In this document: positions 43,696-54,888 of the stretch, in pieces
Layout: each line of letters begins with the position of its first letter
Numbering within the stretch: position 1 is the stretch's first letter
Assembly: GCA_021399435.1 (NCBI GenBank)
Contig: JAJTUP010000013.1
Coordinates: 558,001 to 622,000, forward strand
From: Diaporthe sp. PMI_573
Taxonomy: Eukaryota; Ascomycota; Sordariomycetes; Diaporthales; Diaporthaceae
Direction: 5' to 3'
DNA: 64,000 nucleotides
The notes under the pieces: generated by a model
Databases searched by the model: none
What the model was told of the DNA's origin: nothing
Seen by the model: the letters and a program-made list of their open reading frames with translations, nothing else
Program-made: the position numbers and the translations under genes

Positions 43696-45916
43696 TCAGT
43701 CCAAAGTCCTGATGCCAACACGCATCTGCTGCTTTCCACCACGATTAGCTCTCGCCCAGTATGGCACAAAGTGGAGGTCAACGCCATCCCTACCCTGGAC
43801 CAGGGCTCCCAAGCCCTTCGATTCCAGGGACGGCAGCAACTCCTCTTGCGGTATGATGAGCCCGCCATTTTTGAGTGTAATGCCGACGTACGTCTCGCCT
43901 AGGGGCAAGTCTCTCTTCTCCTCCTCGACTACGTGGTCACCCAGCTTCTCCACCGCTGCTGCTTTGGTGACGCCCGGAGCCATTACGAGCGACTTGAAGT
44001 GGTCCTTGACCCATGGGTGGTCGACGTCCTCGAGGCAGTAGATCAGCGGACCGCGGGCGAGGGCGGCGATCCGCTGGAGCGTGAACGGATGCGGACGGAG
44101 GAGACGGGGGGCGAGGGGCACGGTGAGCTTGAAGGCCGGTTTGCTCTTCAGGTAGGCGGCGTCGAGGTGCAGGTAGCCCTTACTGAGAGAGGTGGGCGGA
44201 GGCTTGGGAGTAATCTGTTGTGGACGTGGTTAACGAATTCTTGTTCTGCAGCTGGAAAGGGATCGTGCTAGGCGGGAAATTACCTCCCAAGCGTCACCGA
44301 CCCATGCCGGTATCCTGATGTTGATGTCCACTTCGACACCGGAAGTATTCTCTAGCTCGAAATCGACGTTGCCTTCCCACGGGTAGTTGGTCGTTTGGCG
44401 TAATTTGATCTCGTTCTTGGTGCCTTCCAAAGTGTAGTCGAGCAATGCGGAAGCATATAAATGAACGTTAACCGTGGCGAACTCCTCGGAGTTTGTTTTT
44501 GCTGTCCACAAGTACCCTCCGATATGTCCCAGCACTCTCGCCACGTTTGGGGGACAACATGCGCATTCGAACCATTCCTCGCGTTTGTTTGACGCATCCT
44601 CCTCCGAGGTGGCAAGTTGATTGGCGTAGGTAAAGGACTTGCCGTCGACGGACATGCCCGTGAGCATGGCATTGTACAGGGCACGTTCGAGGATGTCAGT
44701 GTAGCGGCCGTCGAGCTCGATCTGGAACATGTAAGTAGGTTTGAGCCCGCATCATCTTGGTCAGTATCGCGCACTCACCTGAAGCATCCGCTCTGCCAGC
44801 ATCATGACGCCGATGGCAGCGCACGTCTCGGCGTAGCAGCCACCCTCGTCAGTGGACTGAGGCAGGAAATAGTCGATTCCGAAGCCTTCCCACTTACTGA
44901 TAGCTCCGATTCCGCCCGTAAGGTACATTTTCTTGTTCACCATGTTGTCCCAGAGTCTCTTAAGCGCAGGAAGGTAGCTTGAACCAAAGGTCTTGGGTTC
45001 AAGGACAGCCAGGTCGGCGACGGCGGTCAGAAGGTACATTGCTCTGACTGAGTGGCCCTCGATGGTCTCTTGTTCGAGGATTGGCTTATGCGCCTGGTTA
45101 TACCTAAAACGAGTTACTTGGGGGCCCTTTCGCGCACATACTTAGAAAGACCTACCAATAGCTTCGCGCAGCGGGATAGTACGACGGTGCAGTGTGTATG
45201 CTCTCGCCACGCGCTGCGGCTTCAACATCGTAGTAGTGCTTCCCATACGCACCGGTCGTGTTGCCTCGCTCCTGTAAGAAATACCGAGCAAGCTCCAGAG
45301 CTTTCTTGTCGCCAGTTCTCTTGTAAAATCGGATGAGGGCCAACTCGATCTCTGGGTGGCCTGGATAACCGTGTGTCTGTCCGTCGCCGGGCCCGAAGGT
45401 CTTATGCAGCAGGTCGATGTACTTCTTCATCGGCTCTATGAACTCGTCCGACTTGAACCGTAATTGGTGAGCCAGGGCACCCTCAATGAGATGGCCAGCA
45501 TTGTATAGCTCGTGTAGGTCTCGCAGGTTGGAAAAACGCTCTTTTGGGGCCACCACAGTGAAATGAATATTCACATAGCCGTCCTTCTGCTGGGCCTTGT
45601 TGATCTTCTGGACAAGGACATTGGCAGCTTCGTCCAGAAGGGTGGCATCTCCCTCCTCGAGGTCGCCAAAGTAAGCAAGACCCTCGATCCACTTCCCGAC
45701 ATCTGAGTCCCAGAAAAGATGCTTGGGCACTGGCCATGTAGCGGGCTCATCGTCGTATATAGGATGCCACTTGAGATCGAATGCGTCATACCTCCCGGTG
45801 GATTTCAGCATTTCCAGCTGGAATGGTATTGTATTCTTGAGAGCGACATTGCGCTTCCGCGCCCAGAAGGAGCCGGGGTGGAACGTCGTCCAGGCGAAAG
45901 AGTCTTGTGGGTTCAT
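43696..45916 (-). CDS. GH127 beta-L-arabinofuranosidase-like (DUF1680)
   Basis: Predicted to release beta-L-arabinofuranose from plant arabinosides such as extensin side chains. Four exons on the minus strand, 45916-45156, 45103-44779, 44721-44284 and 44214-43696, encode 680 aa. The introns are 52-69 bp and ordinary. The family metal/catalytic site is seen as GGCYAETCA (Glu and Cys) and ECACCPPNVAR (paired Cys). The latter matches the Cys pair that holds zinc and includes the nucleophile in characterised GH127 enzymes. Further motifs are LWDNMVNKKMYLTGGIG and ARGPLIYCLEDVD. There is no clear signal peptide, so it is probably intracellular and would act on imported oligosaccharides. That would fit the adjacent (broken) sugar transporter. 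Confidence 0.9.
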
Positions 45917-46566
45917 AGCGGCGGGTCAACCACTGCACGAGGATCTGGGCAGGACTCTTGGCTATTGTTGCGCAACTCAGGACAGCATCGACATATTAAC
46001 AGCAAAAATTAGAGGTCTCTGCTTTGCTTCGCTGCATTATCAATTGCCGATGACGAATTTGACCCGGCGGCTCGGGTTAGTTTTGATCGAGACTTGGGCA
46101 TGGTCTCAAACTGTCCCGAGCAACCAGCGTATTGGGGCAAATCCAAACCCAAAAGCGGGAAAGTGACGTCGGAGTCGATTGTGGGGTGACACCACAGCAA
46201 GCCCCGAGGTCGCGCCAACAAGTTGTGACGCCCGATATCACGGTTCCATATGCCCATGGCTGCATTAAAGGGTCGGCCAAAAGTCAACTGGGGCTCCTCT
46301 GCATTACAAAAGCGCTCATTCCCACCCGAACGCTTCTTCTTTGCCGCCAATGAGGACCCGTTTCTCGATGAGCCGCTTAAAAAATAAGCCGTTGGTGGGT
46401 AGGTGTGCGGCTTGAAGGAGAAGGAGCGTATCGCGCCGATACTGGCACAGATGCGAATTGATTCATTTGGTTCTTTCTGGTGACGGTTATACAATTGCGC
46501 GTGCCAGTATTAGAACGGCAGGCCTCAAGATGTCCATGACAAGGGCCAGATTTTGTATTGGTGCGC
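45917..46566. other. Upstream region of the GH127 gene
   Basis: About 650 bp, presumed promoter of GH127 and 3' flank of the HET gene. One open frame on the minus strand lacks any family motif. Confidence 0.5.
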
Positions 46567-48513
46567 TCATGATCGCAAAGCGTTGATTAGTCCTTTGGTG
46601 ACAAATATTTCAACAACACTGATCCGATGAATCTGATCACCCGTTCTCCCCTGCCGTCGATCCTCGTGGTGGACAGGCGTCGTCTCCCAGAACACGTCCA
46701 GATATCCTCCAGAGCCAGCAAGGGCAAAGCGCGCCCTGTACTCGTCGCCATCGACATCTGACGATTTGATCTCGCCCACTCCCTCAGATCTCAGAGACAT
46801 CCTCGCCACGAACTTCTGCATACCCTCGGCATCTTTATCTCTCGGACAAGGAAACAGACGGCAACTCATTGACTTCAGAGACGACCAGTATCCGAACGAA
46901 AGCACGGTCCCGCCAGACTTCAACTGGCGCGGCCCTGCAATCTCGTAGTTCAGGAGCAAGAGGAAAGCCCCAACTTCGGTGTCGATATGGATGGAAACCA
47001 TGCCGTCTTTAGGTGGTGTGGTGAATTTCAAATCCCTGGAAGGTTGCGTTGGAGTTTCGGGCGTGGGGTTTGACAGCTGGACTAGGTGAACCTGCCGACT
47101 GCTCGCGCGAGCGACGTACGGGAATTCGTAGAGCGACACGAGGCAGCCACCCTGCTTGGTTGGTTGCGGAGGATAAAGACCAAGGAGCCTCCACTGCGAT
47201 TTCTCATCGGTCTCCCGGGGCGCCTTCAGGGAGATCGGGATGGTCCACAGGTGGTCGTTGGCCGGGGAGGACCTGACAATGAGCGCCCTCGCTGTCGTAG
47301 CCGCATCGAGAAAGGTGGTTGACACAAGCTTGGGCGTACACCAGATAGGCCTGATGAAATTCCCATCCGCGTCCCATTCCCGGTGAGACTCTGCCGCACG
47401 AGTGGATACGATCGGAACAGCGACGAGGCTGACTTTTTGCTCGGATTCAGAAGCGACGCCGCAGTGGAGGATGAGATAAGAGATGTTGTCAAACATCCGG
47501 TCCTGAACTATCGGGAGGTCAACCACCAAACCCTGCTGTGATAGATGGAACGATGGACGCTTAAAGTCGACGAGGTCCATGATCTCGATGGCCGAGCAGT
47601 GCTCAAAGTACTCCGGAGCCGGGGCCAGGATGCTGGACGCCTCTGATGAGTTCCACACCCTCCCCAGCCCCCAGGCAAACAGGGACGTATCATCCGTCAC
47701 CTTCATTATCTCCTCCTGCAGCCTCTTGAACGCGTGCAGGCCCTCGCCATAGAGCATGGGAATATGGATATCGAAGATGCCCAGCAGGCAATATGCCAGA
47801 TCCTCAGGCCTTGTCGTGCGCCTGCGGGAAGCCCACGACATCCTTTCCGCCACACTGGCCCGGGACAAACACTGATAGACAGACAGGCCGGACGACAATG
47901 GAACTCCAATGATATACTGGGAACTGATACCTGTCACCTCCTCGATGGCCGTAGATAAATTTGACTTGACGCCAATCCTGTGCCATGACCTGTCAAAGAA
48001 ATCCAGGCTCGACGGGGCGAGGAGTTCTTGCAACGTCCAGCCGCGCGTGAACCACTTGGACGTCCGAAACTTGGATCCTGCCTCCTCGGCACCGTCCGGC
48101 GACGAGACATCCGAAAGGTAGGCGAAGCACACACTGGCCTTTTCGTACCACCGAAACATGGAGTTGATGGACTCCTGCAGCTCGGCGCTGCTGGATTTGT
48201 CGATGCAGAAGGTGTCAATCCACACGTATGTAAATCCATACTCGAGAGCCTTATCGCAGGTGCCATCTATTTTGGCCCAACCGGGACGTTTAGACTCAGA
48301 GAGCGTGTTCCTCGCGGCTTGGATCTCATCGGAGGAGGGCGATGAATTTAACGAGGATGGTCCTAGACGAAGGCGAAATTCCTTGAAATCCTCAAAGGAT
48401 ATCTCCTGGTCTTCGCTACCCCAAGTGTGCGACAGGATGGCATACCCGCCAGGGACGGTCTGCTCGTCGTCATAGCTTTCAAGCTTGTGCGTTTTGGCGT
48501 TCAGGAGCCGCAT
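46567..48513 (-). CDS. HET-domain protein (heterokaryon incompatibility type)
   Basis: A single exon of 648 aa. The N-terminal HET domain (about residues 24-180) has its three blocks: YAILSHTWG, the central WIDTFCIDKSSSAELQESINSMFRWYEKA, and FTRGWTLQELLAPSSLDFFDRSW. It continues with ARRRTTRPEDLAYCLLGIF-type sequence (here MSWASRRRTTRPEDLAYC and GIFDIHIPMLYGEG), common to this group. In characterised cases HET domains trigger cell death after fusion of incompatible hyphae; whether this one does is unknown. The C-terminal half is not recognised and has no evident NACHT or repeat domain. The gene is intact. Confidence 0.9.
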   Translation of the reverse strand: MRLLNAKTHKLESYDDEQTVPGGYAILSHTWGSEDQEISFEDFKEFRLRLGPSSLNSSPSSDEIQAARNTLSESKRPGWAKIDGTCDKALEYGFTYVWIDTFCIDKSSSAELQESINSMFRWYEKASVCFAYLSDVSSPDGAEEAGSKFRTSKWFTRGWTLQELLAPSSLDFFDRSWHRIGVKSNLSTAIEEVTGISSQYIIGVPLSSGLSVYQCLSRASVAERMSWASRRRTTRPEDLAYCLLGIFDIHIPMLYGEGLHAFKRLQEEIMKVTDDTSLFAWGLGRVWNSSEASSILAPAPEYFEHCSAIEIMDLVDFKRPSFHLSQQGLVVDLPIVQDRMFDNISYLILHCGVASESEQKVSLVAVPIVSTRAAESHREWDADGNFIRPIWCTPKLVSTTFLDAATTARALIVRSSPANDHLWTIPISLKAPRETDEKSQWRLLGLYPPQPTKQGGCLVSLYEFPYVARASSRQVHLVQLSNPTPETPTQPSRDLKFTTPPKDGMVSIHIDTEVGAFLLLLNYEIAGPRQLKSGGTVLSFGYWSSLKSMSCRLFPCPRDKDAEGMQKFVARMSLRSEGVGEIKSSDVDGDEYRARFALAGSGGYLDVFWETTPVHHEDRRQGRTGDQIHRISVVEIFVTKGLINALRS

Positions 48514-49439
48514 GATTCCTTCGATCCGGGCTGACCGTAATCAGTGCGAAGTCCCCGGTGACCCTGATATCGGCGCAGGAACCAGCGCCCAGATGATCTC
48601 CTGCGGCACAAAAGCACTAAACTAAGAGACCAAGTTTCTGCTTGGCTGTGCATCCGATGTGGTGAGTACTCCAATGAAGCTCGCCTCAAGGAATGCTGGG
48701 GCGTGCAGGGAGCTTCAGAACTTGGGGCACTTGATGCTTGGCTGTCAGCATCGCCCACGAGTCTCCACTCGCTGCTTCCAAGCGACTGGTTCTCATCACA
48801 GCACGTGACACGTGCGCTTGACTTCAAATCAACAGGTCTATCAAATAGTGGCATGCGATGCACGAAACGTTGACACCAAAATCAGTCACAGCCGGGGAGA
48901 CGATCGGTTCTTCAGCTGTTCAAGGGTCGGCATTAGCGCTTACATTGAGTACAAGTAGGCCGTCAATTGCAAGCCTACACCTAGAAACAAGACCAAGTAT
49001 TGGCGATTCGTGCATTACGCGGAGGGAATACTTCTTCTGATTCACACGCATCACTGCTTTCTCAGGCCCAGGCTACGTGAGGCTAGCAGACCATTTAACT
49101 GAAGTTAGTGCAGATTTCCTGTCTCGGACGTACAATGAGCTTGCTTCAGCGGTATCGACGACATGATTCGTTCATTTCAATCGCCCCTGATGCAGCTGGC
49201 TCCAGCTCGTCCCGTTTCGCCGGCTAATTCCTGATGTTCAAGTTGTGCATGCAACCTGGTCTAACTAGGTCTGCTGAAGTGGTTCTGCAATGCAGGCAGC
49301 AAAGGAAGTGTACTATTCCGGTACCCGATGTCCCCAAAAGTTTATCGGAACAGTACCACTTATTAGATGCTTGCTTTGGGGACCACTACGTTCATACCAC
49401 GAAAGCATTTGACTTGTTTCTGATTTCTCTCATTGCGCC
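48514..49439. other. Intergenic region, no gene recognised
   Basis: About 0.9 kb between the divergent HET and PKS genes, presumably both promoters. Nothing specific is recognised. Confidence 0.55.
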
Positions 49440-50779
49440 ATGGTTTCTCTACAAGAGGATAGCTCAAATGCACCCGGAGCCAAATTGGAAGCTCCAACGG
49501 GTTCCATTCCCGGCCTCTGGATCACTGGTATTGGATCAGCATATCCCAAGTACTGTCTGCATGCAGAAAAGCTGGAGGCATTTGCGAAGAAGTTTTACGA
49601 CGTTGAAAAGCCCGGGTCAGTCAATGGACCCCTGACTTCCCTTCGCGCTGTCACAACGTGACATATTCCATAGCCCGCGAACAGAATCTTGCTGTTCTTT
49701 AAGGAGGCATACCGTGATCTAATAGATTAGGATGTCCCAGTTTGAAGAGGCTCCTTGAGATCAATAAGACAACAGGAATCGACACCCGCGCCTCGGTCAT
49801 CGACTACGGCGCCGATCTCAGCGAGATCGAGTACTCCGGGCCCCCTTCAATTTCGGACCTTAACGCTCGATTTAGATCCACCGGTATCGAAATTGCGGTC
49901 GACGCCTGTCGTCTGGCCCTCGAGGAATGGGGTGGCGCCCGCGACACAATTACCCACACTGTTGCCGTAACATGCACCAATCAGGGCAACCCAGGCTACG
50001 ACCTTCTCGTGGCTCAACGCCTCGGTATAGCCTACACTGCACAGCGGACGCTACTCCACGGCGCGGGCTGCCCGGGCGGGCTAGCAATCGTACGCACGGC
50101 AGCGGACATCGCTTGTGGTGCGGCGGCGAGGGGCCAGCCCGCACGCGTGCTCGCGTTCGCTTGCGAACTGTGCACGCCAATCCTCAGCCACGAGCTGTCT
50201 GAGGCGGAAGCGTGCAATGACTTGGGCCGGCTGAGCATCGGAGCTGCGCTATTCGGTGACGGAGCGGCGGCATTTGTACTCTGTAATGAATATGGATTGA
50301 CGGAGAGTGGTGGGAAAGGCGCTATCTTCCAGTTATGGGAATGTGGCAACAGAACGATTCCGGACACGCTGGAACATATGAGCTTCCATGCGGAAACGAG
50401 GGGATATCGGGCAGTCTTGACACATGCCGTGCCATCATTGACGACCAAAGCGATCTTTCCTCTGTTTCAGAATCTATTGCCTGGATTTCGAAAGAAGACG
50501 AGTCTCTATGCAATCAGTATTTTCGATTTTGACTGGGCCCTGCATCCCGGCGGTCAAGCCATTATCAACGGAGCACAGACACTGTTGGGCCTGACAGATG
50601 ATCAACTTCGGGGAACAAAGAAGATCTATAATACGCAAGGCACCTCTTCAAGTGCTGCTGTTTTGACCGTTCTGGATTCACTTCGAAATATGGGCCACGG
50701 GAAGGACGCTGTGGTTGCTGTCTCATTTGGCCCTGGCTTATGTATCGAGATGGCCTTCTTCACACGTTGTCGAGCATAA
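49440..50779 (+). CDS. Type III polyketide synthase with an altered catalytic triad
   Basis: A chalcone-synthase-fold enzyme that would extend an acyl-CoA starter with malonyl-CoA. Two exons, 49440-49615 and 49741-50779, give 404 aa. An alternative acceptor at 49725 would add five residues. Motifs are GLWITGIGSAYPKYC, INKTTGIDTRAS, HGAGCPGGLAIVR with the nucleophile Cys169, and DFDWALHPGGQAII with His327. The third triad residue, normally Asn in GN(S/M)SSA, is Thr360 (QGTSSSAAVL). It is 33 residues after His, the same spacing as His303-Asn336 in plant chalcone synthase. Activity may therefore be reduced or changed. No tailoring genes are adjacent. Confidence 0.9.
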
Positions 50780-51257
50780 GAAAAGCTCAGAATATGGTGC
50801 AGTTGACAAACTGGATTCTGTGAAGCAGCGACCTACCGCAGCCGAGCACCAGCCAAAGTACACCCTTTGGGTCCCGAGTCGACCCTATCATTTCATGTTT
50901 GATCAGGACTTGACTCTGCGATCGATTTAGTTTGGCTAGCCCTGTGTACTTCCTTTGAAGCAAATTTAGGAACCGAGGTCATATTGCGTGTCTGGTGCAA
51001 AATAGTAAATGCTATGTGTATATGTCTTCTGTTGAACAGATGTGCACTTCCAACCCGATCATGTGCAGTTTGTACCACCGTTGACGAGGAATCATAGCAC
51101 CTGGTTTTATTTATGCACTTTTACAATTGCTTCTTATCCCACTAGAGCTACACAATGTCACCAGACTCCCTAAGTTCAAGCTTTTATCCACATGTGCAGG
51201 TCCTTTTGCTCACAAGTATCCCGAGGCCGTTGGACGGTTCCGCATGCATAGGCAACT
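50780..51257. other. Intergenic region, no gene recognised
   Basis: Short spacer between the converging PKS and deaminase-like genes. Confidence 0.55.
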
Positions 51258-53222
51258 CTAGTGCCAGACTATCTCGACTTCGACCTCGCTGTATCCAGAG
51301 TACAGCTGGAATATCATGGTTGAAGAGCTCCCGCAATGCAAGTGCAACTCCTCATGGTTCGGTATGTTGTCGGCTTTGATACGTCTCACTTCATCCTTCC
51401 CAGCCCTGATGCCGTCTGCTTCGACTTCACGAATGAAGAGAGTCCCGGCTGAGATGGCAGAACAGTCGAATATAAGCAGAAGTTTCCCAAGATCAAGGCA
51501 AATCTCTGCGTTCGAGCTGAGCTTTTGATGGTGCGGTAAGTCGTGCTTGCGTAGGTCAAGTATCGCCGGCCGATTAGGGCGGGATGGAACGACAGCTGGG
51601 CCTATCAGACGCGGAGTGAAGCTTGAGCTTGTAGCAGATGCGGCCTCTTTCTGTGATCGTGAAGCAATTTTCACTTGGACAGCCGTCTGTTTCATCTTGG
51701 TGATTGTTGAATCTGATTTCCGGGCCGTGCTGCTTTCTGACCGTGCGATCAGCTCCCCCAATGGGCCTTGAAGACTGGAGTCGCTTGAAAGAGGAAGCAC
51801 TGCCCTGCTTTCGGGACCAAAGCTTTTAAATTGCCGCTGGACTCGGGTAACAGTCCTCAAATCTTTCGCCAATAACGAAAGCTCACGCACAATCGTCTGT
51901 AGTATTTCTCGAAAATAGAGAACCTGCTCCTCCGTCATCCAGCGCACGTCCATGATGGTCCATTGATTGTAGAGCCGCTTGTGTGAGTGTGAAATGTAGT
52001 ACTTTTGCAGCTTCTGGATCAAAATATCGCAAAGGAAGCACGCGGACTTGCTGCAGCCAATAGCTCGCGGTGGTCTATTGGTTGGAAATTGTTCATAATA
52101 AAGAATCAGCTGAACCTCAGCATGGACGTGGCAAGTTTTGGAAGCCCCGTTAGGCTTTTCTGCTTGAAGAGCTTCCAGGTACTGCAGCGTAATCACCTTG
52201 GTAGTGTTGCGGAAGTTGCACCTTTGCGAGAGTTTTCCAAAGTCCCTGCAAAGGTTGAAGTACCGAGCCAGCTTATCGATTTGCAGAATTTCCTTTGTCA
52301 ACAAGTCGGATCCGCCCTGTAGGGTGATCTGTTGCTCTAAAGACCTGTTTTCGCCGCTGTGGGATATATCAGCACATCTGCGGACGATTGTCTTGATCGC
52401 GTTTCGAAGTCGAGCACCGCTCATTGGAGATTCCAATTCGCGAGCACTCGAAGTAAATGCTCGAAGATGTGTAACTATGTCATCGTATGGTGTTGGGCCC
52501 GAAGAGGATGGAATCCTGGTCAATATTCTTTCGATCCGCACCCACAAAGGCTCCTCGCCACCTCTGTAATATAAGGGGGTCTCTACCCAAGGAGGTCGAA
52601 TCCGCTGTAAAATGCGGTCTTGGCATAGCTCAAGCACGTCTTCAAAAACAAGGGCTTCTAATCGACCGCCCGGGGTTCCTGTAAAGTATCACAAAGCTGT
52701 CAAAATCCTTGCTTGCTGAGGTTGGGACGGGCGATATCTTACCTTGGCGAGCGCAATTGCTGAATGTATTCAGAATTTTTGTCAATCCGGTGACCGCTAG
52801 TGTGGATGGAGTACTGTTGCTCGCGAGGCGGATCACCAGTCCCGTGTCGCTTTCCTCTACACAAGCAGCAGAAATTGCGTGTACACCCTCTTGGGAGTGA
52901 GCCAGGAATGCTATGTGATCGGCAAGTTGGAGTTCGTCCCTCAAACGGAGGGCATAATGTGTAGAAGGAATGTCCGGCAGCGAGTCTCGATAATCTCTCT
53001 CTTCTGATGGATTCGCTGTAATCGCGTGAAGGTCCTCTACTGCCTCATGGAAGCCTTGCCTGAGCTCCCGAGTCCATAACGAGACCATTCTGCGGACTCG
53101 GCGACAAGGACAGAGATTAATCGGAGGTCTCTGGAATCGGGTTCAAAACTTGAGCTTTCCATGGTTCTTGTGATTATGTTCTTGCGGGGTAGAGCAAGTA
53201 AGGCGTGCATGAAAGCCTGCAT
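51258..53222 (-). CDS. OTT_1508-like deaminase family protein, probable 5' frameshift
   Basis: Minus-strand gene. The clear part is exon 53088-52743 plus exon 52678-51258 (intron 64 bp, GTAAGA...TACAG), giving 588 aa from the ATG at 53088. The deaminase-like core has HAEVQLILYYEQ followed by IGCSKSACFLCD, the HAE and CxxC zinc ligands of the cytidine-deaminase fold. It resembles the fungal OTT_1508-like set. Upstream, another frame from the ATG at 53222 reads MQAFMHALLALPRKN...VLVAESAEW, and the 53088 frame resumes with VSLWTRELRQGF. One extra G in TGGTC (about 53086) would join the two, so a single-base deletion is likely. Target and role are unknown. Confidence 0.7.
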
Positions 53223-54017
53223 GAGGCCTACTGAGCGTTTTGCGGTAGACACACCTACAGGGTCTACAACCAGTCGGGCTCTAGACTGTAGATCTTTGCG
53301 GAACTACGGCTCACCAACTGCAGGTTATGCATGTTGAGCCACTCACAGGAACTTACCACTGTGATAAAGAATATACCACCGTCCGCTGAAGAACCTGCAA
53401 CGTCTTATCGGGCCAGCCCGAACTTTGTGGACGATCAATGTCTATTAGAATATCGGCCGGGATTTGAGATGCATTGCAGATTTGATTTGGGAGGATAGAA
53501 CTCCGGTATATCGATAGAATAACGGTTCACATTCAAAGTAGACAACCAACTTGATCATTCCTAAGCGTGTATGCTAACTAGTGTGTTACTGGTTAAGTGC
53601 TGAGTGGTTCTGCCAGTACTAGATGCGAGTTTCTGTCAAATTTACCGAGACATTTTCAAAAAGAAAAAAAATGAAGATCAGAATGTCTTGTGAGGCGTGC
53701 GCCAGCCTCAGGCCGAGTGCCTGGTCCGAGGCTGCAAGCAAAAGTTCGGCACGTTGTTGCTGAGGTTTCTGCAGCACACAAAAAATGCACATATCTTCAA
53801 GCTGATGGATTTTGGGTTGAATTGACGCTCACAGGACTAGAAACTGATTTGTATTTCGGTCCCCGCATTTCTATTGCCTCTACCGTGGCTCACTACCAAG
53901 ATCAGAGCTGTTGCGAATCGAGTCTTCCAACAGCTGACGGCAGCGCCATCAGACCTTAGTCGACAGAGAAAAACACCAAAAACATCCAGGCAGACTTGTT
54001 TTCGGTCACTATTCCTC
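53223..54017. other. Intergenic region, no gene recognised
   Basis: About 0.8 kb. Nothing recognisable, though a further 5' exon of the deaminase-like gene could lie at its left end. Confidence 0.5.
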
Positions 54018-54888
54018 TCAGTACAGGTATTCAGACCAGGTACACTTAGACATACCAGCCTTGCAGTAGGTACCATTGAGGTGCACTGACTCCGGACCGA
54101 TGTATTTGTATCCTGCATGTATCGCTTTGATGTATTTCTCGGGGATCCAATACAGGCCCTGAGCCCAGCAAGCATCAAACGGGAAATACGGACAGGCATG
54201 GGAACTACCGGGCGAGTTCGACTTGACGACCAAGAGGTTGCCCTGCTGTCCGAGGGTGTTGTTCACGATAGGCCTCCAAGCGAAGTGGAACGCAACGGGG
54301 ATCGACACGTTCGTGGGGTTTCTGTGAGAATCACGGAGTTAGTCACGAGACACAAAAACAGGAAGTCCCAGCATGCATGCAGAAGAGGCTTACAATCCAG
54401 TTGGGTCCTTGCATTTGACATTGTCCACTCCGTCGAGTTTTCCATCGTTGGAGTGCACGGTTTCACGGCACACGACGGTGTAGTTGCTGGGTTGGATGGC
54501 TGCCTTAAACGTATAACTTCTTTTCGTTAGTGTTGTTCTACCAAGTTCCACGCGGTCATATAGCATGAAGTACACACTGAGCCGTTTGTGCATGCTCGTG
54601 AGCAAACGCCCCAAGGTCGTACAGGTGCCATCGGATCGGTCTAACGGTCATATTGGCCGGAATCGTGTTGTTGGACGGAAGAGGCGTGTAGATGCTCGGC
54701 TCAGCAAAGGCAGTCCTGGAGGCAGTAATGAGACTTGCAGAGAGGATACCGGTGCCGCAACCGGTAGAGGCACTCGAAATGGGGACTGTTGTGTTTTCCC
54801 AATGAATCTGGCTAGGAAAGGGCATGTTGGCAAAGACACCACAGATTAGAGTGGCGAGGCCGACGAAAAAGAGCATGGAGGACTTCAT
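54018..54888 (-). CDS. Small secreted protein of unknown function
   Basis: Three exons on the minus strand, 54888-54578, 54519-54394 and 54321-54018, give 246 aa. The two introns are 58 and 72 bp; the first has a clear ACTAAC branch point. The start opens a signal peptide (MKSSMLFFVGLATLICGVFA). The mature part has several N-glycosylation sites (NTT, NMT, NYT, NVS, NGT) and Cys residues. One stretch, ACPYFPFDACWAQGLYWIPEKY, is aromatic-rich. No family is recognised. It could be a cell-wall or effector-like secreted protein, but nothing specific supports either. An in-frame upstream ATG exists but would hide the signal peptide. Confidence 0.7.

Noticed and set aside
38785..46190. TGTGGGGTGAC shared by the upstream regions of the transporter and GH127 genes
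   Set aside because: An 11-base match between two regions of this size is expected about as often as not by chance. It contains a CreA-like core but is too weak to call a site.
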